Of a stretch of 64,000 nt of DNA, positions 1-12,421 are shown piece by piece. This DNA is from Glandiceps talaboti (lineage: Eukaryota; Hemichordata; Enteropneusta; Spengelidae): positions 3,791,216-3,855,215 of the forward strand of contig NC_135557.1 in assembly GCF_964340395.1 (NCBI RefSeq), written 5' to 3'. How positions within the stretch are numbered: position 1 is the stretch's first letter; every line of letters begins with the position of its first letter. The translations under genes and the position numbers were made by a program. The notes beneath the pieces are model-generated. The model was given only the letters and a program-made list of their open reading frames with translations, ran no database searches and had not been told where the DNA came from.

Positions 1-138
1 TGTAGGTGTCGTCGACAGTCCAGACACCTGCTTAATCCTGACAGAGGGCACACCAAATGCTTTGACGACTGCATTTGATGTCTACATGGTGGTTCTTTAA
101 TTCCTTTCATTCAAAACAAATTGTTGCAAGATACTGTA

Positions 139-330
139 CGATAAAATGTAGCAATCTTAAAGATTAGGATACACGGCAGTCGATAAGATGTAGCAATGTT
201 AAGATTGGGAGGCAAGGCAGACGATAAAATGTAGCAATGTTAAGATTGGGAGGCAAGGCAGACGATAAAACGTAGCAATGTTGTTAAGAATAGGATACAC
301 GGCAGATGATAAAATGTAGCAATGTTAGTA
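139..330. repeat. About 4.5 copies of a ~42-bp tandem repeat
   Basis: Copies start near 139, 181, 222, 263 and 307 with core gataaaatgtagcaatgtta followed by a variable agattgggaggcaaggcaga-type segment. The first and last copies have a diverged second half (aggatacacggcag). Confidence 0.9.
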
Positions 331-570
331 AACGTTTTGTGACGTCAGACAATATGACATGTTGCAATGTTAGTATGATTAGTATGATTTTTGTCAAATT
401 ATTCTACATTCGATTTCAGGTTCTGGTTTTAATTTATAGCACTGTCTGATTTAAATAATGCTCAGTGAACAGAGAGAGAAGAGAACGTGTTAAAACAAAA
501 TTTGAACTTCATAAGGCCATAAACGAAGCTTAAAACCAGATACAGGAACCTTAAGTTACAGCAAATTGCT

Positions 571-649
571 TAAAGAAGTGTCGTCAATTTACACCAGTTA
601 GGTTTCACGTAAAGAAGTGTCGTCAATTTACACCAGTTAGGTTTCATGT
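571..649. repeat. 39-bp direct duplication
   Basis: Two adjacent copies of a unit beginning taaagaagtgtcgtcaattt and ending gttaggtttca(c/t)g, nearly identical and head to tail. Confidence 0.9.
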
Positions 650-973
650 ATTAACGTAAGAGACTCACAATCCTTGGGAATCCTGTAAAGTGACAACTTG
701 TTTGAATAATTTAGATGATATACTCGTAAATTGTAATTATTTAATGACATATCGATTGTCACATCTTGAATAGATCATGTTAATTAATATCTGTAACATC
801 TTGTTCATTTTCAGGGTCATTTCATTAATTAGTATTCTAACTTCTGATTTTAAGTCAGTGTAAATAATTCAATGTCTGCTTTATGTTGTCAACATAATAT
901 TCTGACCACGTAGACTTTAAAACCATTAGCAATTGTAGTGTGTATTAAACTTGAATATAGTACATGTATCCAG

Positions 974-1045
974 ACATACATACATACATACATACATACA
1001 TACATACATACATACATACATACATACATACATACATACATACAA

Positions 1046-1076
<31 letters not shown>

Positions 1077-1102
1077 CATACATACATACATACATACATA
1101 CA

Positions 1103-1132
<30 letters not shown>
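974..1132. repeat. (TACA)n microsatellite
   Basis: About 158 bp of tandem TACA with one interruption (caattac) near 1043. All open frames across it, including TYIH and MYVC repeats, are artefacts of the tetranucleotide. Confidence 0.97.
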
Positions 1133-1133
<1 letters not shown>

Positions 1134-3000
1134 TGACAGACAGGTGATGTTCTCCCCATACATAGTCGTGTCTTGCACATTGTTTGTCCCTTCTACCTTA
1201 AATGATAGTAATAAAGCAATATAATGATAAATATACATCAATCATATCTGTTTTCTTGTAAGTCTGGATTTCTAACAACTTCCGTTTTCATGTTATTGAT
1301 GACATTTTCCTGTTCCATTTTAAATAAGCATTTCTGGTGATGAGATCCTTTTTCTGTCAATTGTAAATGATTTTGCACCGACTTCTCACTGTCCATTATC
1401 GAGGTTTCCAGACTTTGGAAACATTTTAAATTGTTTTTACCGCTTACACATCATTTGACAATATCAAAAAGAGTGTATTGCTAAAAAATAGTTAGACTGG
1501 AAGTGGTGAGATAACCTGACTAGTATAATCAATAGAGACCATTGAAACACGGACAGCAAAGAATTGATTTCCTATAAGACACGTCAAGTGTCATTGCTGG
1601 AGGTTGTTATGTTCATTTAGCCTTTGTTCTCCTGATTATGAAACAATGACAATCCTGAAATAGCACACCGATCAATGACCATGTATCATGCAAAAGCTTG
1701 GTCACGTGATGTTCGAGATGTTGATAGTTTTTGGATCTGACGTGTGAAACTAGAACGAGGCACTAAAATGGCGTCGACGAAAAATGTGTAAATTGATGGC
1801 ATTCATTCTCTTGAACTTGTATAATATACAGAATGGGGTCAACAGAGGATTACTAGGTGGTGATGTTGTAGATACATACGCTGAAAATGAAATTAGCATA
1901 TATGCCGCGAAAATTATGACCTAGTTATAACGAGGTAAACGTACCAATTGTGTGAACAAAATATAGAATATAGCAAACTAACAATGCAGTGGTATAATAG
2001 TGAAGGGTTAAGGGAGAAACGGGACATTGTATTGCTGTAGACACATAATGGTGAAATTAGCATACATGCCGCGAAAATCATGTCCGAGTGGTAGCATGGT
2101 ACCCAATCATATTGCTTGACATATATATTGCAGCAATTCTTTGATAAATTTACATTTTGATGTATCGGTGATTTTAGCTGATACTGTCATAGCCTTAGAT
2201 TATGTAAATAACACCCATCGTACCGTAGTTAGTACCTCTACATAGCATCTATGACAATACCACTATAAGATATTTGATAAGCAAGCCTCATACACTTCTA
2301 TAAACATATATGTCGTATAAAAGTGATTTGGTTTTTAACTCAAATATATATTGTATACACAACAATTCAGAAGGAACGTGTTTTTATCACCTGTCTGTTT
2401 ACAGAAATCAGCTATGGTTACGTCATCCACCCAGGTCAAAAGGTCATTTAATCCGACATGCTAGCCACTGCCTATATGATTAAAAGTTCTTTAAACTTGT
2501 CACTCAGATTAACAGTTTGATGCCAGGCAATTATCCCACATTTTTGCCACATCCAGCCTTTGCGGAGTCGGCAAAACCGTTCAATGTTTGCTTTATGTTA
2601 TTGTAAATTGTTTGTATTTTGAGTTTGGTACCAGAACATGACGTCATAACGTTCAAATCAAATTAATACGGCGATTAATACGGTCAAGGATAATCTCAGA
2701 CTAGAACGCTATATCAAAACGATATGATATAATAGTCAATAGTCACAAATTGATGACCTAATATTTCAACATGTTACGGGACATTTAGCCTATATCGACA
2801 ATGGTCATCTCATACGGTCATAAAACTCGCAATTTAAATGTGTATCCATGTAAGTGTATATAATTGACAGAGTCGCAATTTTAGATAATTCGTTGGAGTT
2901 AAAAGTATAATATCAGTCGAAATACCAAGATTTGAATATAAAGCACTCACTCCTTCCTAATATCACTTATTATATCGTCTAAATATTTATGTTTTTGCAG

Positions 3001-3117
3001 GTTGTCTATGCGCCGAAGAAAATAGCTCTACATTATTTAAAGAGTTGGTTCACTATCGATGCCGTTGCTGCCATTCCCTTTGATTTAATACAGGCGATGG
3101 GTGATGCTGAAGATGAA
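3001..3117 (+). CDS. ERG exon: S2-S3 linker and S3
   Basis: The acceptor tttttgcag ends at 3000 and the donor GTAAGT starts at 3118. The exon is 117 nt, phase 0 at both ends, 39 codons. It reads [17 protein letters not shown] and continues to AAIPFDLI, the S2-S3 linker and S3 of ERG channels. It is the most 5' exon I can find; exons for PAS, S1 and S2 should lie before position 1. Confidence 0.93.
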
Positions 3118-3301
3118 GTAAGTCTTCCATTTTGTATTTAATTTCATTTTTGGATAATTAAAAGGATAAATGAATATTTAACTAAGTAAGTGAGACTAAA
3201 CTGACAACAATAATAATAATTGGGTGAAACTACGTGACTAAAATGGAAATATTTACAAAACTTAAACGACGTACAAAAAATATGCGGATCGCACAGTAGT
3301 G

Positions 3302-3334
<33 letters not shown>

Positions 3335-3581
3335 ATAATAATAATAACAACAACAACAACAACAATGGCAGCAGCAACAACAACAACAACACAAATACAA
3401 ATGAAAATACCTGTTTTGTGGCTTTGTGAAACACCTCAGTAATTTAAGGCCATAGAAGTTATTCACATTTAATAACTTTAATGTTGGGGTGACAGTACCA
3501 CTTATTGACACCTTCAAAGAAATTCTAAAATACCAACGTTGGAAAGGGTTGTCATGACGACTGATTCACGGGAGTAGTCCA

Positions 3582-3613
<32 letters not shown>

Positions 3614-3714
3614 TTGTCTTTCTCTGACTCTTTCTCTGCCTGTCTCGCGCTCTTTCTTCCTTTCTCTTTCTCTCTTTCTGTCACTTTCTTTCCCTCCCTC
3701 TGTGTCTGTCTCTT

Positions 3715-3752
<38 letters not shown>

Positions 3753-3811
3753 CTCTGTCTGTCTGTCTCCCTCTCCCCCCTCTCTCTCTCACTCTCTAAT
3801 ACAGTTCATGG

Positions 3812-3856
<45 letters not shown>

Positions 3857-6800
3857 GTCAGCGTTCTCATGTTCTGTATGGTTGTATAGAATAGGCTCAA
3901 GTACTATTATATGTTGATGCGCTGGACAATGTTACCATAGAAACAGTGAAATATAATATTGATTTCGGATGGACACAATCAACCTTTTGTGTCTACATTG
4001 GATCATATCCAGCATGCAGGGCTTAAAACATCAATATTCCATTTCTAATTTCAAAAATCATAATGCAATCAAGAACGTCGACTTTTGTTAGTAATGAAAG
4101 TAAATAAGTTAGACTTGTACACTTTATAGAAAATCAACCATAAATATTGGATGAACCTCATTGAAACGATAACAACTGATATAATGTGAAGTAATACTTA
4201 CGCACCACTCCAGGAAATAGTTGCATTTGTTTTCGTAAACTGGTTCCAGCGTGCAATTCTACATGTTTACATCACAGACACTATATGCACGATTGCCATC
4301 AAAAACAACTCAAAACTTGTTCCTCATTCATTGTTCAGTGCAGGTGATTCATGAATATTTATTTCCTGCCATGACATAGTCATATCATTTCGTATCTATG
4401 GCAACGGCCTACACTAGACGATAATTAAGGAAGAACTTTCAACTCGGTGTTTCTCGGCAAAGTTATGTGATGTAAAATCATAAAATGACTCTATTTAAGA
4501 CTTCACAGATTGTAAATGACTTTATTTAAGACTTCACAGATTGCAAATTACTTTATTTCCTACAGGTTGTTTCCTTCACACTTTTACAGGATCTTTTCGG
4601 TTTAGCTTTAAGTTTTAAATTTGAATATTCTATTTCTTGCGTACCAAACAGAAAACTACCAAGGCACTTGGTTTGTTGAAGACTGCCAGACTGTTACGTA
4701 TGGTTAGAGTGGCACGTAAGGTTGACCGATACTCCCAGTATGCACCTGCCGTGTTGCTGCTACTAATGTGCACATTCGCCCTGATTGCCCACTGGATGGC
4801 GTGTATCTTTTATGCCATAGCATCGTTTGAACGTCATAGTCTTCATGCCCCTATCAGCTGGTTGGACCAACTTAGTGATGACCTGATGCAACCCTATATA
4901 GCCAATCAGACGGACAGTGGACCAAGTATGAGATCAAAGTACATAACAGCCTTGTATTTCACGTTGACGACTGTCACCACTGTTGGTTTTGGAAATGTTT
5001 CTGCAAACACAGATGGCGAGAAAATATTTTCAATCTGTGCGATGTTACTTGGAGGTGAGGATTTGCGTTGTTGTAAGGGTAATGGTCACAGTTCAATGGT
5101 TAATGTGAGGTATCGGGGAGGGGGGGGGGTATCGGGCCATGTTACCCATAACCTGTGTATCATTGTACCTTTTTTGTTAAGGTGTGTAAATACATATGAT
5201 AATTGGCTCAGGTCACAATATCCATATCATGCATGAGAAATGTAAGCTTAGTCTTTAAAGGCACGTGTTGGCTTAGGATTAACAAGTTAGGATTAACAAC
5301 TTTGCAAGAAACACTGGTCTTGGAGAAAAGAGTGATACTATCCAATCCTTAAAACCTTGCTAAAGCAACATTAATGCGAGAACCCTAGTATTGAAACATG
5401 GGGCTTTAAAGTAACTAACGTGTTTTTTATGTATGTTTTACAGCTCTGATGTACGCATGCGTGTTCGGTAATGTTACAGCCATTATTGAACGTCTATATT
5501 CTGGAATGACAAAGTTTCACCAACAAATGCAGCTCCTCAAAGAATTCATCAAATTTCACCAAATACCGTCACCATTGAATCATAGATTGCAGGATTATTT
5601 CAAACACTCTTGGTCTTTTACCAATGGTATGGATATGAATGAGGTAAGCTACCTTCAAAATGTCTACACCTTCTTAAAGTTGTCCAAAAAACTGTCTGTC
5701 ATTCATCCGATCAACCTGTGCGGACATTCGTATCGAGTTTTAATTACTTGGAGCATGCTTTTACTGATGACTTGAAAAACAATCAAGACATTTTGAAAAA
5801 GCGTAGAGCACTTTGTAGTAGAGACAACTTTTTATTGAGAAAGTTTTCTGCATTGTACTATATCGGTGAAACTGTGTCTCCTCACAGCGTTTAGTTAACT
5901 CTGGTTTGAGAAGAAAGGTGACATTCAGGTTTATGTTACGTCTTTTTGACAGTCAAAATGTTCTGATTAATCATGTTGTTACATGTGATGTATGGTTTGG
6001 TGGGCTTCAGGCCCACTGGTTGAAGATTTCACATTGATTTTTCTTTTGAAATACCTTAAACTAATATTGTGCTGTTATGTAACTAGTTTGTGGTGTTTCT
6101 GTTCTTCTCTGGACACTGCTTCTGTAATAAATTTTTTTAATATAATAATGAGACGTATTCACGCTCAACGAGGTGAGCTCTCGTTCAATGACATGGTGAG
6201 GCGTGAGTTCTCGTACATTCGATCATTGAGGTGATTTCTCGTTCATGACGAATTCTCGCTCAATGACGTGAGAGCTCTTTCATTACGGTGAATTCACATT
6301 CAATTATGAGATTAGTTCTCGTTTAATAAACACAATCTAAGACGTATTCAAAATGGTGGATGGGGTCTCATTCAACACAGTCTTAGTTCTCGTTTGATGG
6401 TAGTAAGTTCCAATAAATATGGTCTATTTATGTTCATTTGGGCGATTTCTTGTTAATTTAAAAGTAAATCTCAGTCAATGAGGCTATTTCTTGTTCAATG
6501 AAGTTTGAATAATAAAATATGACGAGGTCTCATACGTTGTTAATGAGTTCTCACTCAATCATAGATACCAAACGCTATGGTCCAATAAAATAATTTATGT
6601 ATGTGAGTTGTCATTTAATGAAGCAACTTCTTTTACGTTCAATGAGCGGATTTACAATTTTATGAAGTGAATTTGTGTACATTTAGGTACGTTCATGTGG
6701 ATTGGTGGAAGGACACACTACATACGATCTTCGGTTCCTCATTTGACCAGATGTTATCTTATCGTTTAGGTTATGTTGGAATTTCCTGACTACCTCCAGG

Positions 6801-9800
6801 CTGACGTGTGTGTACATCTCAACAGAAAGTTACTGGAAAGTTGTGAGGTCTTTAAAGACGCGTCCGAGGGATGTCGGAGAGCCATGTCAACAAAATTCAA
6901 GACAACACACACCGCTCCAACTGATGTATTAGTCCATCGTGGAGATGCACTCAATGCTCTCTACTTCATCGCTAGAGGGTCAATAGAAGTCATTGAGTCG
7001 GAAACAACCACTGCGATATTAGGTATGATATACATTATATATGTTATATAGTGGTGTACATCTATAATGCTGAGATAGTTTGTAATTTCTTAACTTGGGT
7101 GATGCTTACATAAAATCTCGATTGAACTGTTCAGCATAATCTTAATGTCAATGTATTGTCTTCGATTACATTTAAATCTACTTTGTAATTGTCAGTACAG
7201 CTGCTGACATAAGAAGTGTTCAAATTAATATTTTTACTTTTAGTACATGCAAATTGTATCATCGCATCGTTTGATACAAACTTTGAGTTTTACAGTTCAG
7301 TATACACCCGTATATTGTAAATAAACGTACCTTTTAATCGGCAGCAAAGCCCCCAGAATATATATATACATTATGCATGTCTCCCTTCAAAGAACAAGGT
7401 TTCCTTTAGTGGTTGGAAATAAATAGAGCGGGGTGGGGGTGTGGGGGTGGGATGTGGATGGGGGTGTGTGGGGGGATTGGGAACAGCGTGTCCGTCCTTT
7501 CTTGGTGAAGGCCGGAAGTCACAAATGTTTGTAATTTTGAATCGCAAACATAAAGTGACAGATTTGAAAAATTGGCTTTGAAGGGAACTAAGGTGTTCTG
7601 ATTAAGCAAGTTATGCAAAGCATACATCTCACAGAAGAAGACATTACCGTACATCTTGTGCAGAGATTGTGCTGAAAGAAGGGATTGTCGGTGGCCAAGT
7701 GATTAATATAAACTACTTGCCTCTTACCACTGCGATCGGGGTTCAAACACATTCAGGGTTTGATTAAATTTACGCTGTAAGTAAGAAGAATGTCGTTCAG
7801 TTTGACTCTACCGAACAACGCAGGTTTTTTCCTGGTACTCCAGTTTCCTCCTGCATTAACACTGAACCCTCCTCCTGTTATTGGCCTGTTCAGTGGTAAA
7901 TAAGTAAGTAGATGAAAGTATTGGGTCTCATATCTCAGAAGCCAGTATTGTTTTGAATGTTCACAAGACAGAAGTCAATGTATCAAGTTAGATGACAACA
8001 AATTTAGTAATTGCTTTCAAGCAAATACTTTCTGTGTGGACAGATAGTACTTGATGTAAATGTTTAAACCACAGTAGAAGTGAGAAAGACGACATAAACA
8101 AACTGTAACGTTGGCAACACATGAAAATGAAAGTACTGAGGATTTCGCAGAGAAGATTATTTATATATATAGTGATCTGAGTTTTTTGGAGTAAAAACAC
8201 TTCTTGACGAGAAAGTTTGGAATGTCATCGTTTCTCAGCGGAGATAGGTTTTGTAAAGCGAACCACATAAAATATAAGGAAATAAACACATATATACTAC
8301 ATAAAATGTATTGTTTGTCTAAACAGAATCCTTGCACCAAACGTATGACATGTTTTATTAGCATTTTACTAACTGACAGATGTTTCGGATGTCTTTATAT
8401 GCTAGTTGTTGGATCCTATGACAGGGTGTAGGTTGTAGTAAATAAGAGTGCTCACCAGTTTTGGTTTTGTTCACTAAGTTTTTATAGTTGACAAGGAGTA
8501 TATATCTTATTTCTAATGATAGTAAAGATGTTCACCAGTAGTTATTATTAATTCATAAATGTTTGTCAGTTTGTTTAATTCTTTAAGCAGCTTTACTGAC
8601 AAGGATTGAAGTGTAATGACCATATCACCTAAACTTAATATTTAATGATAATTTGGTACAACCACTCAAATATTATATTATCATGAAATGAAATGATAGT
8701 CAATTCGACTTTTTACGCCATATCTTGATATTCAGTATATTAGTAAGACTTTCTTCAAAGTCTAAAAAACTTGTGGGAATTTCTCTAAACTGATCATTGA
8801 AATTTAGATAATTGTTACTGGACCATTGACGTCATCTGACGTCATCTAGACAATGTTGTCTGGGATTTGTAAATAAGACACACTTTAGTAGCTTGAGCTC
8901 ATTTCTACTATTGTTTGGTATCTATTGTAGTAATAGATGCTACGTGCAACCATTGTTTAGGTTGACGTCTTCAATAACCGCATTACATACAAATGGATAT
9001 TGATCTGTTTTCCTATGTAGTTAGATTAATGATTGGAAGCTGATACGTAGTGTCAGTTTCACACTCATACAATACATCTAAGAACACCGTGTGATTTTGT
9101 TGTTGTTGGTTTATACATTTGTTCACAATCTCATGGACAGTAGTGACTCCAATCATTGAAATTTCCATAACGTTCTGAATGACAATGATCTGTCATTCTT
9201 TGCAATAACTAAAATATAACCATTTTGAATTCCCTTATTTGTATGGTCTAAAACCTTATGTCTATAGTTACAGAGTAAATAGTGACATTTGTTGAATGAC
9301 ATCTTAAATTCAATTTCAATTAATTGGGACAGTCAAGAAATGGTTCGTCTGAAACTAGTCAGTTAAACAAATCATTTCATTGTCAACTAAACGCTGGTTA
9401 TCTTATAACTGGAAAACGTAATAAGTTAGTAATTATCTGCTTTACAATATCTACTTTCAAGATACAAGAAACACTCTTCAGAGATCGGTTCATGCTGTCT
9501 CTATTTTGCATTATAATTTTTTTTTAGATTTTGTTACTAAGTTGGTGCAAAAATTTCTTCCCAATACATAGGAACCAACGACATATTTGGAGAAAACATA
9601 TGTCGGTACAACACACCGGGTCGTTCACGAGCTGACGTCAGAGCCCTAACATATTGTGATTTGCATCTGATATCACGTGATGATTTGCAGTTTATCTTTT
9701 CCATATACCCAGAATTCAGTGCGGACTTCGAGGAGAATCTGAGTCTGTCTGTTGATTTACGGGATGTAAGTAAAGGTTTCATTTATCAAGACAAGGAAAT

Positions 9801-10975
9801 CCGACATGTAAACATTAAACGATATATAAAAAATGTGATATTTGTCATCTTTTGATGTTAAAATTTGTTACATAAAACTGTCGTCAAAACGATTACCCAT
9901 GATGCAATTTTCCTACAAAGAATTAGAGTGCATGATGGGAATGTACTTGTTTTCAAATTAGAACTATGATCAACTAGTAAGTAGCCATTGCAAATCAAAT
10001 TATCTTTTCCAACATTTTCAGACTTTATTGTCATATTTAGTCCATATTCATTGTTACTTCACACGTCATAAACTAGGGTTATTTTACATGTCGGATATCC
10101 TTCAGTATTGCCATGTATGTACAGATAACACTAGCTGCAAGGGGACAATAAAAAATGTTAACTTACTCGTAATATCGCACACCGTAAATAGTAATTTTCC
10201 TAACAAAGTTCTTAAATGTAGACCTCCTCACCTTGTCCTATGAAAGACTGTTCCTGGTACTTTTGAAATAATAAAAGAAAGTTGAGGGTCCCTTCTCTTG
10301 TTTTAATGAAATCGACAATGTTTTATTCTCTCATAGTTAAACACAGTATTTGGCGGCCATATTGGATTCTAAAATGACGACAGTTTAAATATCATTTTGA
10401 CCTCTAGTTCAAAAATTCCATTGTGATCCGTAATTTTAACTTAGTGTGGGTGGTGTTTTCTTGAACAAAGTAATTACAAAAACTTATTATAGTTTATTTA
10501 TGAGGGGCACACTATATTAAATTATCATTATTATCGAATAAACAGAATTATAAAACGATGCCTTTTATAAGGAAAATCCATTGTCGTAAAACGATAAGCC
10601 TCTTTGCAGATGTGATGTATTAAGGGAAAACCGGTCGTCGCAAAATCAGTCCTCTTTGCGGCATTGGTCATCAGGGAGATTTCGTTGGGCCTGCAGAAAG
10701 ATAATGTCATGGGTTTCGTTTCAACGGCAAATCAGGCTATCACCTGTATCAGATTTTGATCATAGTAGTATATGTCTCTCACTTGTCAGTTAACTTCAGC
10801 TATCAAACACGTTTCCACGTAAAAATGTCGATTCTACTGTTTTCTGACACTTCTCGAAAGATCCCAACGTTATATTAGACGACATCATGATTATGATTGT
10901 GATTCGGCATCCTAATTTAAAATACAGCCGTTAGTGGCGTGCGTATAGGAGCGCCGCCAACGACTGTAAGTTAAA

Positions 10976-11028
<53 letters not shown>

Positions 11029-12373
11029 GATCCAAAAACAAGCCTCATTTAACACGGAAAGATGGAGCTTTACAAATTGTAGTCTCTATGTAAATTACAT
11101 TTGTTGAGTAGGAACGGAATTCATAGCTCTGATAGTTATCATCAACCCTCCTTGAATTGCAGGACAGAACGACAACGCAGTCTGAGCCTTTGGAATCGCC
11201 TAGAATTTAGAATTTGCCTAACATTATTTTAGGAAGCCCATACTATGCGGCTGTTGTAATTGACGGCGATACACTGATAAAATCAATTTTAACAGGCTTA
11301 CAAATTCATGACGTCAGTGCTCGTTTGAGAGAAAGATTGTGATAGGTTAATAAATGAAAGGATGGTTGCAATTTAAGTCATGTTATGGTGGGGTGGTAAA
11401 TACACGGTGGTACAGGGTTTGTATGAAATTCTAAATTCCTCCAGGATTCACGATGCAATGCGTATAATTTCCGTATGTTTATATTTGTGATATAAGGTAT
11501 TCTAGAATTCAGTACTTCTATGGGTAGGGGAAAGGTGACAAATTAGAGTTAACCTTGCTATGTTACCTATTTACTGTAGTTTGTATTTATCAATTTCTTA
11601 CTCATCTTTATTTTTGTCACTACATTAGTATTTTGTATTTCACAAAAGACCAACCATATGGGACATGAAACAAAACGAGGCCATGGCCGATATCTGTGTG
11701 AGTAAAACTACTGAGAGCTGTCGACGTACCGTAGTCTTGTCACGTGCTACTGCTCTCCTCCAATCCATACAATACTAACATATTAATAACAACTATCTGC
11801 CAATGAAAACAATGCTAACATTCTTTCCCAACTGCATGGACACATTTAATTATGTGAGATGTCCGACCAATATATAAGATGCATGGCCATCCATTCCTAC
11901 AGATAGACACACCAACCCATTTAAGCTTCCTACTAGGGCTGTGCGTACGCGTGATCGACCCAAATCCTTAGGATGCATAGAATAGCTTTATAGTTCACAG
12001 CAAACCAAACCAAGAAATCCGACCCCTTCCCGTGAGTCGTTCTAGAACCTTGCAATGACACTAATAACCAATCTGTGCAATGCATGGCTGTAAAGTCGTC
12101 GTCTTCGGCGTGTATCGAACTATAGCTTACAATGTTTTTTAGAAAGTCCTCATTCTTTGCAAGAATTGTTAAGTTTGTTTATTTTCTATCAACTTTCCTA
12201 GGATGAAACGGACCTGAACATGTCAGGAAATTTCGGGAGAAGAAAGCGCAGTAAGTTTTGTTTGTTTGTATGTATGTTTGTTTGTATGTTTGTATGTATG
12301 TATGTATGTATGTATGTATGTATGTATGTATGTATGTATGTATGTATGTATGTATGTATGTATGTATGTATGT

Positions 12374-12421
<48 letters not shown>

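Larger units (their letters stand above)
1..3000 (+). other. ERG intron (5' end outside the window)
   Basis: This 3-kb stretch precedes the first visible ERG exon and I found no coding segment for S1, S2 or the PAS domain in it. It holds a 42-bp tandem array (139-330), a 39-bp duplication (571-649) and a TACA microsatellite (974-1132). The rest is AT-rich sequence without recognised features. Confidence 0.7.
3118..4651 (+). other. ERG intron with three microsatellites
   Basis: The intron between the S3 and S4 exons. It contains ACA/ATA trinucleotide repeats (3312-3390), TCTG and TC-rich tracts (3580-3800) and an AT tract (3814-3854). The rest is AT-rich with no recognised element. Confidence 0.85.

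Noticed and set aside
945-1241. Open frames of TYIH and MYVC repeats
   Set aside because: Produced by the TACA microsatellite; the same occurs in 12220-12555.
1769-1795. ATGGCGTCGACGAAAAATGTG as an alternative first ERG exon
   Set aside because: It stops after seven codons unless spliced, and no S1-S2 exon lies between it and 3001 for it to join.
5055-5236. Extension of the pore exon to a 199-codon ORF
   Set aside because: The sequence after 5054 is intronic: a good donor GTGAGG is present, the next exon joins in phase, and the extension has a G run and no resemblance to S6.
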